64,000 bases of DNA from Arthrobacter sp. FW306-2-2C-D06B (GTDB taxonomy: Bacteria; Actinomycetota; Actinomycetes; Actinomycetales; Micrococcaceae). The stretch covers positions 4,092,001-4,156,000 of the forward strand of contig NZ_CP084560.1 of NCBI RefSeq assembly GCF_021789175.1, read 5' to 3'. Of the stretch, positions 32,561 through 41,809 are shown in pieces. The notes beneath the pieces are model-generated. The model ran no database searches, was not told the origin of the DNA, and saw nothing but the letters and a program-made list of their open reading frames with translations. Made by a program: the position numbers and the translations under genes. Position 1 is the first letter of the stretch. Each line of letters begins with the position of its first letter.

Positions 32561-34219
32561 ATGACAATGTTGAGATCAGCCCACGTGGACACCTTCACCC
32601 GCGACCATTTGCCACCGGCCGGCACGTGGCCGACCCTCGAATTCACCCTGCCGGAACTCCAGTACCCGGCGACGCTCAACGCAGCAGCGGCGCTCATTGA
32701 CGACGCCGTCGCAAACCATGGTGCCGGACGCCCCGCGCTGCGAACCCCCGACGGCGCGGTCTGGACTTACGGTGAACTGCAGCAGCGGGCCAACCAAGTC
32801 GCCCAGGTCCTCACCGAAGACCTCGCAGTGGTACCCGGCAACCGCGTCATGCTGCGCGGACCGAACAATCCCTGGATTGTCGCGGCCTGGCTTGGCGTGC
32901 TCAAAGCCGGAGCCGTCGTTGTCACCACCATGCCGATGCTGCGTTCCAGCGAAGTCGGCACGCTTATCAGCCTCACACGTCCCACCGTAGCCATCTCCGA
33001 CCACCGGTTCATGGACGAACTGCTCACGGCCGTAGGAGAGGACACCATTGTCCTCTCCTACGGATCCGACGACGCCGGCGACCTCGCGTCCCGCTGTGCC
33101 GCCAAGAGCGGCGAGTTCGCTGCCGTGCCGACCTCCGCCGACGACGTCGCGCTGCTCGGCCCGACGTCGGGCACCACGGGCACGCCCAAGATCACCATGC
33201 ATTTCCACCGGGACATCCTCGCGAACGCCGACACTTTTGCCCGCCATATTCTGCAGCCAACCGCCGACGACGTGTTTGCCGGTTCACCACCCCTCGCCTT
33301 CACGTTCGGTCTCGGTGGGCTGGTGGTCTTCCCCCTGCGCTTCGGCGCATCCTCGCTGCTGACAGAACGGGCCACCCCCGTGGAACTTGCCGAGAGTGCT
33401 GCAGCTGCCGGGGCCACCATCCTGTTCACCGCGCCCACTGCGTACCGGGCCATCCTCAAGGAAGGCCGCGGATCGTTGCTCCGCAAGCTCCGGGTAGCGG
33501 TCTCGGCGGGCGAACACTTGCCCAAGGAAACGTGGGAGGCAGTTCAAGCAGCCACAGGGCTCCGGCTCGTCAATGGCATCGGAGCCACCGAATTGTTGCA
33601 TGTGTTCATTTCCGCGTCCGGGGACGACATCCGGCCCGGCACCACCGGACGGGCCGTGCCCGGGTACAGGGCAGCCATCCTCGACGACGAGGGCCTGGAA
33701 CTAGGACCCGGGCAGCTTGGGCGGCTCGCCGTCATCGGCCCTACCGGATGCCGCTACCTGGACGACCCGCGGCAAGCGAATTATGTGGTCAACGGCTGGA
33801 ACGTCACCGGCGATACCTTCACGAAAGACGAGGACGGGTACTTCACGTATCAGGCCCGGTCGGACAACATGATCGTTTCCTCCGGCTACAACATCGGCGC
33901 CCCCGAGGTGGAAACCGCCATCGACCTGCACCCGGACGTGGTGGAGAATGCCGTCATCGGCCGGCCCGACGAGGCACGCGGCAGTGTCGTCTGCGCGTTC
34001 ATCGTCCTGAGCGAAGGCGTCAGGGGCGATGACGCGAAGCGCAAGGAAATCCAGGACTTCGTCAAACGGACGATCGCCCCCTACAAGTACCCGCGGGACA
34101 TCCGGTTCGTCGATGAACTTCCCCGCAATCCCAGCGGCAAGCTGCAGCATTTCAAGCTGCGCGACCGTATCAACAACGACCCCGAACAGCTTGCCGGCGC
34201 AGGCCTGGGCCAGGCCTGA
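32561..34219 (+). CDS. aryl-CoA ligase (2-aminobenzoate/benzoate-CoA ligase type)
   Basis: A 552-residue acyl-adenylate-forming enzyme. The phosphate loop PTSGTTGTPKI lies near 205, GIGATELLHVFISA near 345 is the A5 motif, and GDTFTKDEDGYFTYQARSDNMIVSSGYNIGAPEVE near 420 covers A7-A8. The catalytic Lys is in NPSGKLQHFKL near 525. LLHVFISA after A5 is seen in benzoate- and aminobenzoate-CoA ligases. An AAAGGAG site precedes ATG 32561. Next to the fused monooxygenase it should activate an aromatic acid such as anthranilate or salicylate; which one is not determined. Confidence 0.9.
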   Translation: MTMLRSAHVDTFTRDHLPPAGTWPTLEFTLPELQYPATLNAAAALIDDAVANHGAGRPALRTPDGAVWTYGELQQRANQVAQVLTEDLAVVPGNRVMLRGPNNPWIVAAWLGVLKAGAVVVTTMPMLRSSEVGTLISLTRPTVAISDHRFMDELLTAVGEDTIVLSYGSDDAGDLASRCAAKSGEFAAVPTSADDVALLGPTSGTTGTPKITMHFHRDILANADTFARHILQPTADDVFAGSPPLAFTFGLGGLVVFPLRFGASSLLTERATPVELAESAAAAGATILFTAPTAYRAILKEGRGSLLRKLRVAVSAGEHLPKETWEAVQAATGLRLVNGIGATELLHVFISASGDDIRPGTTGRAVPGYRAAILDDEGLELGPGQLGRLAVIGPTGCRYLDDPRQANYVVNGWNVTGDTFTKDEDGYFTYQARSDNMIVSSGYNIGAPEVETAIDLHPDVVENAVIGRPDEARGSVVCAFIVLSEGVRGDDAKRKEIQDFVKRTIAPYKYPRDIRFVDELPRNPSGKLQHFKLRDRINNDPEQLAGAGLGQA

Positions 34220-34233
34220 GAAGGAGCAAAAGC

Positions 34234-36624
34234 ATGAAAATCGCAATCGTAGGAGGCGGCCCCGGCGGCCTGTACTTCGCGGCATTGATGAAGCAACTCG
34301 ACCCGTCACACAAGATCACCCTCTGGGAACGCAACGCCGCCAGCGACACTTTCGGTTTCGGCGTCGTATTCTCCGATGAGACGCTCGGCGGCATAGGCAA
34401 CGCCGACGCGGTGGTGGCCGAGTACATGGGCCGGCGCTTCGCCCGCTGGTCCGACATCGACATCCATTTCGGCGGGGAAACGGTGACGGTGGGCGGCCAG
34501 GGCTTTGCGGCCATGAGTCGCAAGGAACTGTTGGAACTGCTTCAGCGCCGGTGCGCCGAGCTCGGCGTCGACCTGCGTTTCCAGACCGTTGCGCCGCCGG
34601 TTGAGGAGCTTGAGGCCAACTATGACCTGGTCCTCGCAGCGGATGGCATCAACTCCCAGATCCGCGCGAAGTACGCGGACTCCTTCACTCCAAGCCTGGA
34701 TCTGCGGCCCAACAAGTTCATGTGGCTGGGTACGGACCAGGTGTTCGAGGCGTTCAAGTTCTTCGTCAAGGAAACCGAATGGGGAGTCATGCAGATCCAT
34801 GGCTACCCGTATTCCGACGAAGGATCCACGTTCATTGTCGAGATGCACGAGGACGTGTGGCGGGCTGCCGGCTTCGACGAGACCGCTTCCGACGTGTTAC
34901 CTCCCGGGGTCTCGGATGAAAAGGCGATTGCCAAGATCCGCACGATCTTTGAGGAGGAACTCGACGGCTACGAGGTCCTGTCCAACAACTCCAAATGGAT
35001 CAACTTCACCACCGTGCGTAACGAGAGCTGGCGCCACAACAATGTCGTGTTGCTCGGCGACGCGGCTCATACCGCACACTTCTCCATCGGTTCCGGAACC
35101 AAACTGGCCATGGAGGACTCCCTGGCACTCGCCGCGTGCCTGCACGAGCACCCGGACGTGGAGTCGGCGTTGTCTGCCTATGAAGCGGAGCGTCGTCCGG
35201 TTGTCGCATCCACCCAGCGCGCCGCCCAGGCTTCGCTTGAATGGTTCGAACGGATCGCCCAATACAAGGAGCAGGATCCGACGCAGTTCGCCTTCAACCT
35301 CCTCACGCGGAGCCGCCGCATCACACAGGAAAACCTGCGGCTGCGCGACCCGGAATTCGCCGACGCCGTGGACCGCAACTTCGCCGAGTCCCAAGGACTG
35401 ACGGAGACTGCCCCGGCCATGTTCCAACCGTTCCGGATCGGTGGACTGGAGCTCAAGAACCGCATTGTGGTCTCCCCCATGGACATGTACTCCGCGGTGG
35501 ATGGTGTCCCGGGCGACTTCCACAAAGTGCACCTCGGTTCCAAGGCACTTGGCGGCGCCGGATTGGTCATGACCGAAATGGTGTGTGTTTCCAAGAGCGG
35601 GCGGATCACCCCAGGATGCACCGGCCTGTACACGGACACACAGCGAGACAGCTGGAAGGAAATCGTGGACTTCGTCCACGCCAACTCGACGGCCAAGATC
35701 GGTGCGCAGCTGGGTCATTCCGGCCGCAAGGGCTCCACCAAGCTCATGTGGGAAGGCATCGACGAACCGCTCGCATCCGGCAACTGGCAGGCCGTTGGAC
35801 CGACGGCCCTGCCATACGGTCCCGGCAACAAGACGCCGGTGGAACTCGACCACGCAGGAATGGCCGCCATCAAGGCTGAGTTCGTCGCCGCGACCCTCCG
35901 TGCCGAAGAGGCAGGCTTCGACCTCCTTGAGGTCCATGCCGCCCACGGCTACCTGCTTTCCTCGTTCCTCTCGCCGGTGTCCAACCGCCGGACGGACGCG
36001 TACGGTGGCAGCATGGAGAACCGCCTGCGGTTCCCCCTGGAAGTGTTCGACGCCGTCCGTGCGGCGTGGCCTGCCAGCAAGCCTGTGACAGTACGCATCT
36101 CGGCGACGGACTGGATCGAAGGCGGCAACACCTCAGACGACTCGCTCGACATCGCGCGGGCATTCGTGGCTCATGGCGCCGCGGGCATCGACGTCTCCAC
36201 CGGCCAGGTCGCCAAGGAAGAACAACCGGCTTTCGGCCGAAGCTACCAGACGCCGTTCGCCGACCGAATCCGCCAGGAGGTCGCCGCACCCGCCGGAGCA
36301 GCCGTCATCGCCGTCGGTGCCATCTCCAGCTACGACGACGTCAACTCCATCCTCCTCGCAGGACGGGCCGACCTCGTGGCCCTGGGCCGGACGCACCTGT
36401 ACGACGCTCAGTGGACCCTCCACGCCGCAGCCGAGCAGGAATACCAAGGCCCCGGGGCGCAGTGGGTGCCGCAGTTCCGGGCGGGCCGACGCAAACCGCC
36501 AAGTTCCCGCACGGATGCCGTTAGGCCCAGGCTTTCACTCTTGAAAGAGCGCGAGTCCGACGCCGACAACACGCACCTGCGATGGACCCCGAGAGCAGTC
36601 TCCGCGCCCGCACTGGCCAACTAG
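34234..36624 (+). CDS. fused FAD monooxygenase / Old Yellow Enzyme acting on an aryl-CoA
   Basis: A 796-residue natural fusion. Residues 1-390 are a PHBH-type flavin monooxygenase: GGGPGGLYFAALM at the start, DG motif VLAADGINSQIR near 135, and VVLLGDAAHTAHFSIGSG near 270. Residues 395-750 are an Old Yellow Enzyme barrel: FQPFRIGGLELKNRIVVSPMDMYS, HSGRKG, HAAHGYLLSSFLSP and DAYGGSMENRLRFPLEVF. This is the layout of 2-aminobenzoyl-CoA monooxygenase/reductase and of proteins annotated as bifunctional salicylyl-CoA 5-hydroxylase. It would hydroxylate the aryl-CoA at C5 and then reduce the ring. Last gene of the operon, 14 bp after the ligase with an AAGGAG site. Confidence 0.92.
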   Translation: MKIAIVGGGPGGLYFAALMKQLDPSHKITLWERNAASDTFGFGVVFSDETLGGIGNADAVVAEYMGRRFARWSDIDIHFGGETVTVGGQGFAAMSRKELLELLQRRCAELGVDLRFQTVAPPVEELEANYDLVLAADGINSQIRAKYADSFTPSLDLRPNKFMWLGTDQVFEAFKFFVKETEWGVMQIHGYPYSDEGSTFIVEMHEDVWRAAGFDETASDVLPPGVSDEKAIAKIRTIFEEELDGYEVLSNNSKWINFTTVRNESWRHNNVVLLGDAAHTAHFSIGSGTKLAMEDSLALAACLHEHPDVESALSAYEAERRPVVASTQRAAQASLEWFERIAQYKEQDPTQFAFNLLTRSRRITQENLRLRDPEFADAVDRNFAESQGLTETAPAMFQPFRIGGLELKNRIVVSPMDMYSAVDGVPGDFHKVHLGSKALGGAGLVMTEMVCVSKSGRITPGCTGLYTDTQRDSWKEIVDFVHANSTAKIGAQLGHSGRKGSTKLMWEGIDEPLASGNWQAVGPTALPYGPGNKTPVELDHAGMAAIKAEFVAATLRAEEAGFDLLEVHAAHGYLLSSFLSPVSNRRTDAYGGSMENRLRFPLEVFDAVRAAWPASKPVTVRISATDWIEGGNTSDDSLDIARAFVAHGAAGIDVSTGQVAKEEQPAFGRSYQTPFADRIRQEVAAPAGAAVIAVGAISSYDDVNSILLAGRADLVALGRTHLYDAQWTLHAAAEQEYQGPGAQWVPQFRAGRRKPPSSRTDAVRPRLSLLKERESDADNTHLRWTPRAVSAPALAN

Positions 36625-36634
36625 GCTGGACCGC

Positions 36635-37270
36635 ATGGCTATCATCCATCGAGCAACCCTGAGTCCCAGCAAACTTGAACTCATCGAAAAGTTCTTGCCC
36701 GTCCAGCAGTGGTTCACCAAGGATGGCTCCGCGCCGCCCGAGCTGCTCGGCGCGTACCGCTTCGATGATCCGGACGGCGAAGTCGGCCTCGAGACCCACC
36801 TGGTCTCCCACGGCGGCAAGGTCTACCAGGTTGCCCTGAGCTACCGGGGTTCGGAATTGCACGGCGGGAGGGACTCGCTGCTCGGCACCATGGAACACTC
36901 GGTGCTGGGCACGAGGTGGGTGTACGACGCCTGCGCCGATCCCGTCTACGTCGCTGCCCTGGCCACCGCCATCCTCACGGGACAGCAGGAAGCAGAAGAG
37001 TTCGTGGACGTGGACGGTGCCATGGTGCCGCGCAAGAGTTCGGTCAACGTCAAAGGCAGCGGAACGCCCGGTGGCGAAGTCCCGGAGCTGAGCCCGGCAG
37101 CCCCGATCACCGGAGACGGCGTCACCAGCATCGAAGCCGGCGAGCTCACACTGCTGGTGAACCGTGTCCTCGATCTGGGCACACAGGGTTCGGAAGATTC
37201 GGCTTCCCTGAGGGGTACGTGGGCCGGTCAGGAAGCGCCCGTGCTGCTGGCGTCCCTCTTGCGACCCTAG
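36635..37270 (+). CDS. maltokinase N-terminal cap-like domain protein
   Basis: A 211-residue protein resembling the N-terminal cap of maltokinase and its actinobacterial relatives (CG0192 type): LELIEKFLPVQQWFTKDG, GEVGLETHLVSHGGKVYQVALSYRG and an HSVLGTRWVYDACADPVYV block. The kinase domain itself is absent, so it is not a kinase. It begins 10 bp after the monooxygenase stop but is functionally unrelated and converges on hspR. Role unknown. Confidence 0.75.
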   Translation: MAIIHRATLSPSKLELIEKFLPVQQWFTKDGSAPPELLGAYRFDDPDGEVGLETHLVSHGGKVYQVALSYRGSELHGGRDSLLGTMEHSVLGTRWVYDACADPVYVAALATAILTGQQEAEEFVDVDGAMVPRKSSVNVKGSGTPGGEVPELSPAAPITGDGVTSIEAGELTLLVNRVLDLGTQGSEDSASLRGTWAGQEAPVLLASLLRP

Positions 37271-37274
37271 AGAA

Positions 37275-37697
37275 TTACTCCCCCGGACGCGGCCGCCAGA
37301 CAACAACTGCCTGGGACCGCGCCCGGGGGCGCTGCCCGCGGGCCAGACTGACGACGTCGCCCGCTGCTCCCGCAGCAAAAATACGGGCCTCCATCGGGCT
37401 CCGCCGGCGCTGCAGTTCCTCGCTCAACTCGGCCACGCGGAACTGCAGCGCGGCCACCTGGTTTTCGAGATCGAGGATGCGCTTGATGCCCTCGAGGGAC
37501 ACGCCCTCCTGGGAGAGCCGCTGGACCTCGCGCAAGCGGTCGATGTCCCGTTGGGAGTAACGCCGGGACTTGCCCGGGGCACGGCTCGGCGACACGATGC
37601 CGAGGCGGTCGTACTGGCGCAGGGTCTGCGGGTGCATGTCAGCCAGTTCGGCCGCGACGGAGATGACGAAGATCGGCTGGTTGATGTCGATGCCCAT
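37275..37697 (-). CDS. hspR: heat-shock repressor HspR (MerR family)
   Basis: A 140-residue MerR-type repressor. The helix-turn-helix VISVAAELADMHPQTLRQYDRLGIVSPSR lies at about 12-40, followed by YSQRDIDRLREVQRLSQEGVSLEGIKRILDLE and a coiled-coil segment. ATG 37697 is preferred because GGGAGGGGAC lies upstream; the ATG at 37715 has no ribosome site. Last gene of dnaK-grpE-dnaJ-hspR. HspR with DnaK as co-repressor binds HAIR operators; two are visible upstream of dnaK. Confidence 0.93.
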   Translation of the reverse strand: MGIDINQPIFVISVAAELADMHPQTLRQYDRLGIVSPSRAPGKSRRYSQRDIDRLREVQRLSQEGVSLEGIKRILDLENQVAALQFRVAELSEELQRRRSPMEARIFAAGAAGDVVSLARGQRPRARSQAVVVWRPRPGE

Positions 37698-37726
37698 GCC
37701 TACGTCCCCTCCCATGTGTTCTGCCG

Positions 37727-38689
37727 CTACAAGCGGGCCTTGGCGGCCAGGTCGTGGCGAGGATCGGCGTCGGCGGTGGCCGCGGCGAATGCCTTGACGG
37801 CCTCCTCGGCCTCTTTGTTGAGGTTCTGCGGGACGGAGACGTCGATCGTCACCAGCAGGTCCCCAGTGCCCTTCGATGTCTTGACGCCGCGGCCCTTGAC
37901 CCGGAGCGTTCGCCCGGAAGGCGTGCCGGCCGGGACGCGGACGGTGACAGTGTCGCCGTCGAGCGTTGGCACGTGGATGTTCGAACCCAAGGCTGCCTCC
38001 GCGAAGGTGACCGGCACGTGGATGCGGATGTTGTCGCCGTCGCGGTTGAAGAAATCATGGGGCTTGACGTTCACCGTGATGATGAGGTCCCCGTTGCCAG
38101 CTGCGCCGGGGTTGCCCTTGCCGCGCTGGCGGACCTTCTGGCCGTCCCTGATCCCCGCGGGAATCTTCACGTCGATGACGTTGCCGTTGCTTTCGCGCAG
38201 GCTCACCGTGGTGCCGTGAATGGAGCCGGCAAAGGAAATTGAGGTCGACGCCGTGCGGTCGCTGCCCTTTTGGGGGGCGCGCTGGAAACCGGTCTGTCCG
38301 CCGCCGAAGCCGCCGCCGAACAGGTCAGCGAACTCGGGAGGGATGCCGCCGGCACCGGCAGGCTGGCGTCCGCCGCCGAAAAGCCCGCCGAACAGGTCCT
38401 CGAAGCCGCCATTGGCCGGCCCGCCGCGAGCTGCGCCCGGAGCGAAGCGTGCCCCGCCCATGGCGCGAATGGCATCGTATTGCTGGCGCTCCTCGGCATC
38501 CGAGAGCACCGAATAGGCCTCCGAGATGTCCTTGAACTTCTTCTCCGCAGTAGCATCCCCGGAATTGGTATCCGGATGGTACTTCCGCGCAAGCTTGCGG
38601 TACGCCTTCTTAATATCAGCGTCAGAGGCGTCCTTGGCGACACCAAGGATGGCGTAAAAATCCTTCTCAACCCAGTCCTGGCTGGCCAC
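37727..38689 (-). CDS. dnaJ: DnaJ-type co-chaperone (no zinc finger)
   Basis: A 320-residue J-domain protein. The J-domain (1-70) has HPD at 38-40, followed by a Gly/Phe-rich linker ([16 protein letters not shown]) and two C-terminal substrate-binding domains. The CxxCxGxG zinc repeats are missing, making it a class II/CbpA-like DnaJ, usual for the dnaK-operon copy in actinobacteria. Start choice is GTG 38689 ([16 protein letters not shown] is the usual N-terminus); ATG 38734, which has AAGGTG upstream, would add 15 residues. A 235-bp gap with a large hairpin separates it from grpE. Confidence 0.92.
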   Translation of the reverse strand: MASQDWVEKDFYAILGVAKDASDADIKKAYRKLARKYHPDTNSGDATAEKKFKDISEAYSVLSDAEERQQYDAIRAMGGARFAPGAARGGPANGGFEDLFGGLFGGGRQPAGAGGIPPEFADLFGGGFGGGQTGFQRAPQKGSDRTASTSISFAGSIHGTTVSLRESNGNVIDVKIPAGIRDGQKVRQRGKGNPGAAGNGDLIITVNVKPHDFFNRDGDNIRIHVPVTFAEAALGSNIHVPTLDGDTVTVRVPAGTPSGRTLRVKGRGVKTSKGTGDLLVTIDVSVPQNLNKEAEEAVKAFAAATADADPRHDLAAKARL

Positions 38690-38772
38690 TCGGCTTCTCT
38701 CTTTCGTTTCTGGTTCAGTTTGCGCTCCGCTCATCCCACCTTAGGCGAGACGACCGCCTGAGCGGAGCGAGG

Positions 38773-38864
38773 CAAGGGGCCCGGGAGTGGCATCGGGCCT
38801 GCCGAAGCCGGGTGGCCAAGGATCGCAGATCCTGGGCCACCCGGCGAAGGGGCGGGGCCCCTTG
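38773..38864. terminator. nested hairpin between grpE and dnaJ
   Basis: An inner 18-bp stem (38807-38824 with 38828-38845, one mismatch, 3-nt loop) sits inside an outer stem, CAAGGGGCCC (38773-38782) with GGGCCCCTTG (38855-38864). Such a structure inside an operon may attenuate transcription or mark an RNA processing site that sets the GrpE/DnaJ ratio. Confidence 0.75.
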
Positions 38865-38923
38865 TCTCGTTTCGCGATGCTGCCCCCCTCATCCGCGAAG
38901 GCACGGTGAGGCGGTAACTCCGT

Positions 38924-39607
38924 CTAAGCCGGCACAGCCACAATCACCTGTGCCGCGCGCAGCACGCGGTCGCCGGAGCGGTAGCCGGAGCGCAGCACCT
39001 GGCTGACGGTGTCTACTTCGATGTCCTCGCCCGGTTGCTGGATGAGGGCCTCGTGGATCGTGGGGTCGAAGTCGACTCCGGTTTCCGCGATGCGCTCCAA
39101 GCCGTACGTCTTCAGCGCGTTCTCCAGCTTGGCGGCGATCGCGGCGAACGGGCCGTCCACGAGGTCGCCGTGCTGGCGGGCGGCATCGACGTCGTCCAGC
39201 ACCGGCAGCAGGGAGTTCAGGACGCCAATGACGGCCATTTCCCCTGCGACGGCGCGGTCGCGTTCGACGCGCTTGCGGTAGTTGACGTACTCGGCCTGCA
39301 GGCGCAGGAGGTCGTTGCGGAGTTCCGCGGCCTCTGCTTCTGCAGCGGCACCGGGGGCCACCGACTCTTCAGCCGGAACCTCCATGCCGTTGAGGATTTC
39401 CTCAGCCTGGGACAGCGCGTCGCCCTCGGTGGCAGCGGCGTTGGAATCAGCTGCCGATCCTTGGGGGTGGCGGGCGGCCCCGGTCTCCGGGTCAACCTTG
39501 CGGTTGTCCCGGATGACCGGCTTCTGCTGGCCGGCTCCTTCACGCTCGTCGTGCTTGCCCTCGTTGCTGGAAGGTGAGTGCTCTGCGTCGTTGCCGTGGT
39601 GAGGCAT
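38924..39607 (-). CDS. grpE: nucleotide exchange factor GrpE
   Basis: A 227-residue GrpE. A disordered, charged N-terminus (about 80 residues) is followed by the long coiled coil (AAELRNDLLRLQAEYVNYRKRVERDR), then LLPVLDDVDAARQHGD and the C-terminal beta domain FDPTIHEALIQQPGEDIEVDTVSQVLRSGYRSGDRVLRAAQVIVA. It speeds ADP release from DnaK. It starts two bases after the dnaK stop, so it is translationally linked. Confidence 0.95.
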   Translation of the reverse strand: MPHHGNDAEHSPSSNEGKHDEREGAGQQKPVIRDNRKVDPETGAARHPQGSAADSNAAATEGDALSQAEEILNGMEVPAEESVAPGAAAEAEAAELRNDLLRLQAEYVNYRKRVERDRAVAGEMAVIGVLNSLLPVLDDVDAARQHGDLVDGPFAAIAAKLENALKTYGLERIAETGVDFDPTIHEALIQQPGEDIEVDTVSQVLRSGYRSGDRVLRAAQVIVAVPA

Positions 39608-39609
39608 GC

Positions 39610-41478
39610 TTACTTCTTCTTTTCGTCTTCGTCGATGATCTCGGCGTCGACAATGTCCTCATCGGCAGCCTTGGCACCGGGCTGAGCGCCCTCAGCACCG
39701 GCGGCGCTGCTTGCGCCATCCGGGGAACCTGCTTGCGAGTAGATCGCTTCGCCGAGCTTCGACTGCGAGTGCTGCAGCTTCTCGAAAGCGGTCTTCACCG
39801 CTGCGTCATCGGTGCCTTCGAGGGCCTTCTTGAGGGCGTCGACGTCGGCCTTGACCTCGGTCTTGACCTCTTCCGGCAGCTTCTCGTCGTTTTCGGCGAT
39901 GAGCTTGTCCACGGAGTAGGCGAGCTGCTCGGCAGTGTTGCGGGTGTCGGTAGCCTCGCGGCGGGCCTTGTCCTCGGCTGCGTGTTCCTCGGCTTCACGG
40001 ACCATGCGGTCGATGTCTTCCTTGGACAGCGCGGTGCCGCCGGTGATGGTCATCGACTGCTCCTTGCCGGTGCCCTTGTCCTTTGCGGAGACGTGGACAA
40101 TGCCGTTGGCGTCGATGTCGAAGGTGACCTCGACCTGGGGGACGCCACGCGGTGCCGGAGCGATGCCGGTCAGTTCGAACGTGCCCAGCGGCTTGTTGTC
40201 GCGGGTGAATTCACGCTCGCCCTGGAAGACCTGGATGGCCACGGACGGCTGGTTGTCGTCAGCGGTGGTGAATGTCTCGGAACGCTTGGTGGGGATGGCC
40301 GTGTTGCGCTCGATCAGGTGCGTCATGACGCCGCCCTTGGTTTCGATACCGAGGGACAGCGGGGTGACGTCGATCAGCAGGACGTCCTTGCGCTCGCCCT
40401 TCAGCACACCGGCCTGCAGGGCTGCGCCAACGGCGACGACTTCATCCGGGTTGACGCCTTTGTTGGGCTCCTTGCCACCGGCGAGTTCCTTGACGAGGTC
40501 GTAGACGGCGGGCATGCGGGTGGAACCGCCCACGAGTACGATGTGGTCGATTTCGGAGAGCTTGATGCCGGTCTCGGCGATGACGTCGTGGAACGGCTTC
40601 TTGGTGCGCTCAAGCAGGTCCTTGGTGAGGTCCTGGAACTTGGCGCGGGTCAGCTGCTCGTCCAGGTGGACCGGGCCGTCGGGGGTGACGGAGAGGTACT
40701 GGAGGGAGACGTTGGTGCTGGTAGAGGAAGAGAGTTCCTTCTTGGCCTGCTCCGAAGCCTCGCGCAGACGCTGGAGGGCGATCTTGTCCTTGGAAAGGTC
40801 GATGCCCTTGATCTTGAGCTGGTTCAGCAGGTAGTCAACAACGCGCTGGTCCCAGTCGTCGCCGCCGAGGCGGTTGTCGCCGGCGGTGGCGCGGACCTGG
40901 ATGGTGGAGAAGCCGTCTTCGTCCTTGCCGACTTCCAGCAGGGAGACGTCGAACGTTCCGCCACCAAGGTCGAAGACCAGGATGAGTTCGTCTTCCTTGC
41001 CCTTGTCCAAGCCGTAGGCAAGTGCAGCCGCGGTGGGCTCGTTGACAATGCGGAGAACGTTCATGCCGGCGATTTCGCCGGCTTCCTTGGTGGCCTGGCG
41101 CTCGGCGTCGTTGAAGTAGGCCGGGACGGTGATGACAGCGTCGGTGACCTTTTCGCCGAGGTAGCTCTCGGCGTCGTTCTTCAGCTTCATGAGGATACGC
41201 GCGGAGATTTCCTGCGGCGTGTACTTCTTGTCGTCAATGGCGACCGACCAGTCGGTGCCCATGTGGCGCTTCACCGAAGCGATGGTGCGGTCGATGTTGT
41301 TGACGGCCTGGCGCTTGGCAATTTCGCCGACCAGGACTTCACCGGACTTGGAGAATGCAACGACCGACGGCGTGGTGCGGCCACCCTCGGCGTTGGCAAT
41401 GACGGTGGGCTCGCCACCTTCGAGAACAGAGACGACGGAGTTAGTGGTTCCGAGGTCGATACCTACAGCGCGTGACAT
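39610..41478 (-). CDS. dnaK: chaperone DnaK (Hsp70)
   Basis: A 622-residue Hsp70. The ATPase domain begins [19 protein letters not shown], with [17 protein letters not shown] near 140 and [14 protein letters not shown] near 165. The substrate-binding domain follows from about 365 ([18 protein letters not shown]), then an acidic lid ending in DEDEKKK. ATG 41478 has GGAAGC upstream; the extension to 41559 runs into the promoter. First gene of the heat-shock operon. Upstream are a TTGACA/TACAGT promoter and two HAIR sites bound by HspR. Confidence 0.97.
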   Translation of the reverse strand: MSRAVGIDLGTTNSVVSVLEGGEPTVIANAEGGRTTPSVVAFSKSGEVLVGEIAKRQAVNNIDRTIASVKRHMGTDWSVAIDDKKYTPQEISARILMKLKNDAESYLGEKVTDAVITVPAYFNDAERQATKEAGEIAGMNVLRIVNEPTAAALAYGLDKGKEDELILVFDLGGGTFDVSLLEVGKDEDGFSTIQVRATAGDNRLGGDDWDQRVVDYLLNQLKIKGIDLSKDKIALQRLREASEQAKKELSSSTSTNVSLQYLSVTPDGPVHLDEQLTRAKFQDLTKDLLERTKKPFHDVIAETGIKLSEIDHIVLVGGSTRMPAVYDLVKELAGGKEPNKGVNPDEVVAVGAALQAGVLKGERKDVLLIDVTPLSLGIETKGGVMTHLIERNTAIPTKRSETFTTADDNQPSVAIQVFQGEREFTRDNKPLGTFELTGIAPAPRGVPQVEVTFDIDANGIVHVSAKDKGTGKEQSMTITGGTALSKEDIDRMVREAEEHAAEDKARREATDTRNTAEQLAYSVDKLIAENDEKLPEEVKTEVKADVDALKKALEGTDDAAVKTAFEKLQHSQSKLGEAIYSQAGSPDGASSAAGAEGAQPGAKAADEDIVDAEIIDEDEKKK

Positions 41479-41573
41479 ATGTTGCTTCCTTTCAATGGCC
41501 GACGATGGAGATTTCACCCGATTCCGATACCCACGGAGGGCTTGGAGGGCGGGGAGCACTCAACCTTCGGCTA

Positions 41574-41594
41574 GTTGAGCGTTCTGCACTCAAC
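41574..41594. promoter_or_regulatory. HAIR operator 1 (HspR site)
   Basis: GTTGAGC-N7-ACTCAAC matches the HspR inverted repeat CTTGAGT-N7-ACTCAAG. It overlaps the predicted dnaK -10 and lies about 100 bp before the start codon, well placed for repression. Confidence 0.85.
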
Positions 41595-41620
41595 TGTACT
41601 CAGCCCTCATTCAATGTCAA
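41593..41620 (-). promoter_or_regulatory. dnaK promoter
   Basis: On the minus strand TTGACA (41620-41615) and TACAGT (41598-41593) are separated by 16 bp, a good sigma-70 type promoter. It lies between two HAIR sites. Confidence 0.75.
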
Positions 41621-41626
41621 TCCAAA

Positions 41627-41647
41627 GTTGAGTCTAGTACGCTCAAC
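41627..41647. promoter_or_regulatory. HAIR operator 2 (HspR site)
   Basis: GTTGAGT-N7-GCTCAAC, a second HAIR-type inverted repeat, placed just upstream of the -35. Its centre is 53 bp from that of operator 1, about five helical turns, allowing cooperative binding. From here to 41809 I see no gene or further signal. Confidence 0.85.
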
Positions 41648-41809
41648 TATGCTCCCTGAGCGTCAAGAAACGCCGGAACCACGGGGATTTATTGCCGATT
41701 TCGCCGTGGGAGAACGCCCGGGCCCGACGTCGAACTCGCGGGAACAGTGCCGGCTCGCCGGTACACCCCGGCGACTCCGCAGCATTCCGGCGATGTCGAC
41801 GGCGGGTGT

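Noticed and set aside
39574..41475. 633-residue open frame opposite dnaK
   Set aside because: Antisense shadow of a highly conserved coding gene in high-GC DNA; the translation is low complexity (Val/Gly/Asp rich) with no family motif.
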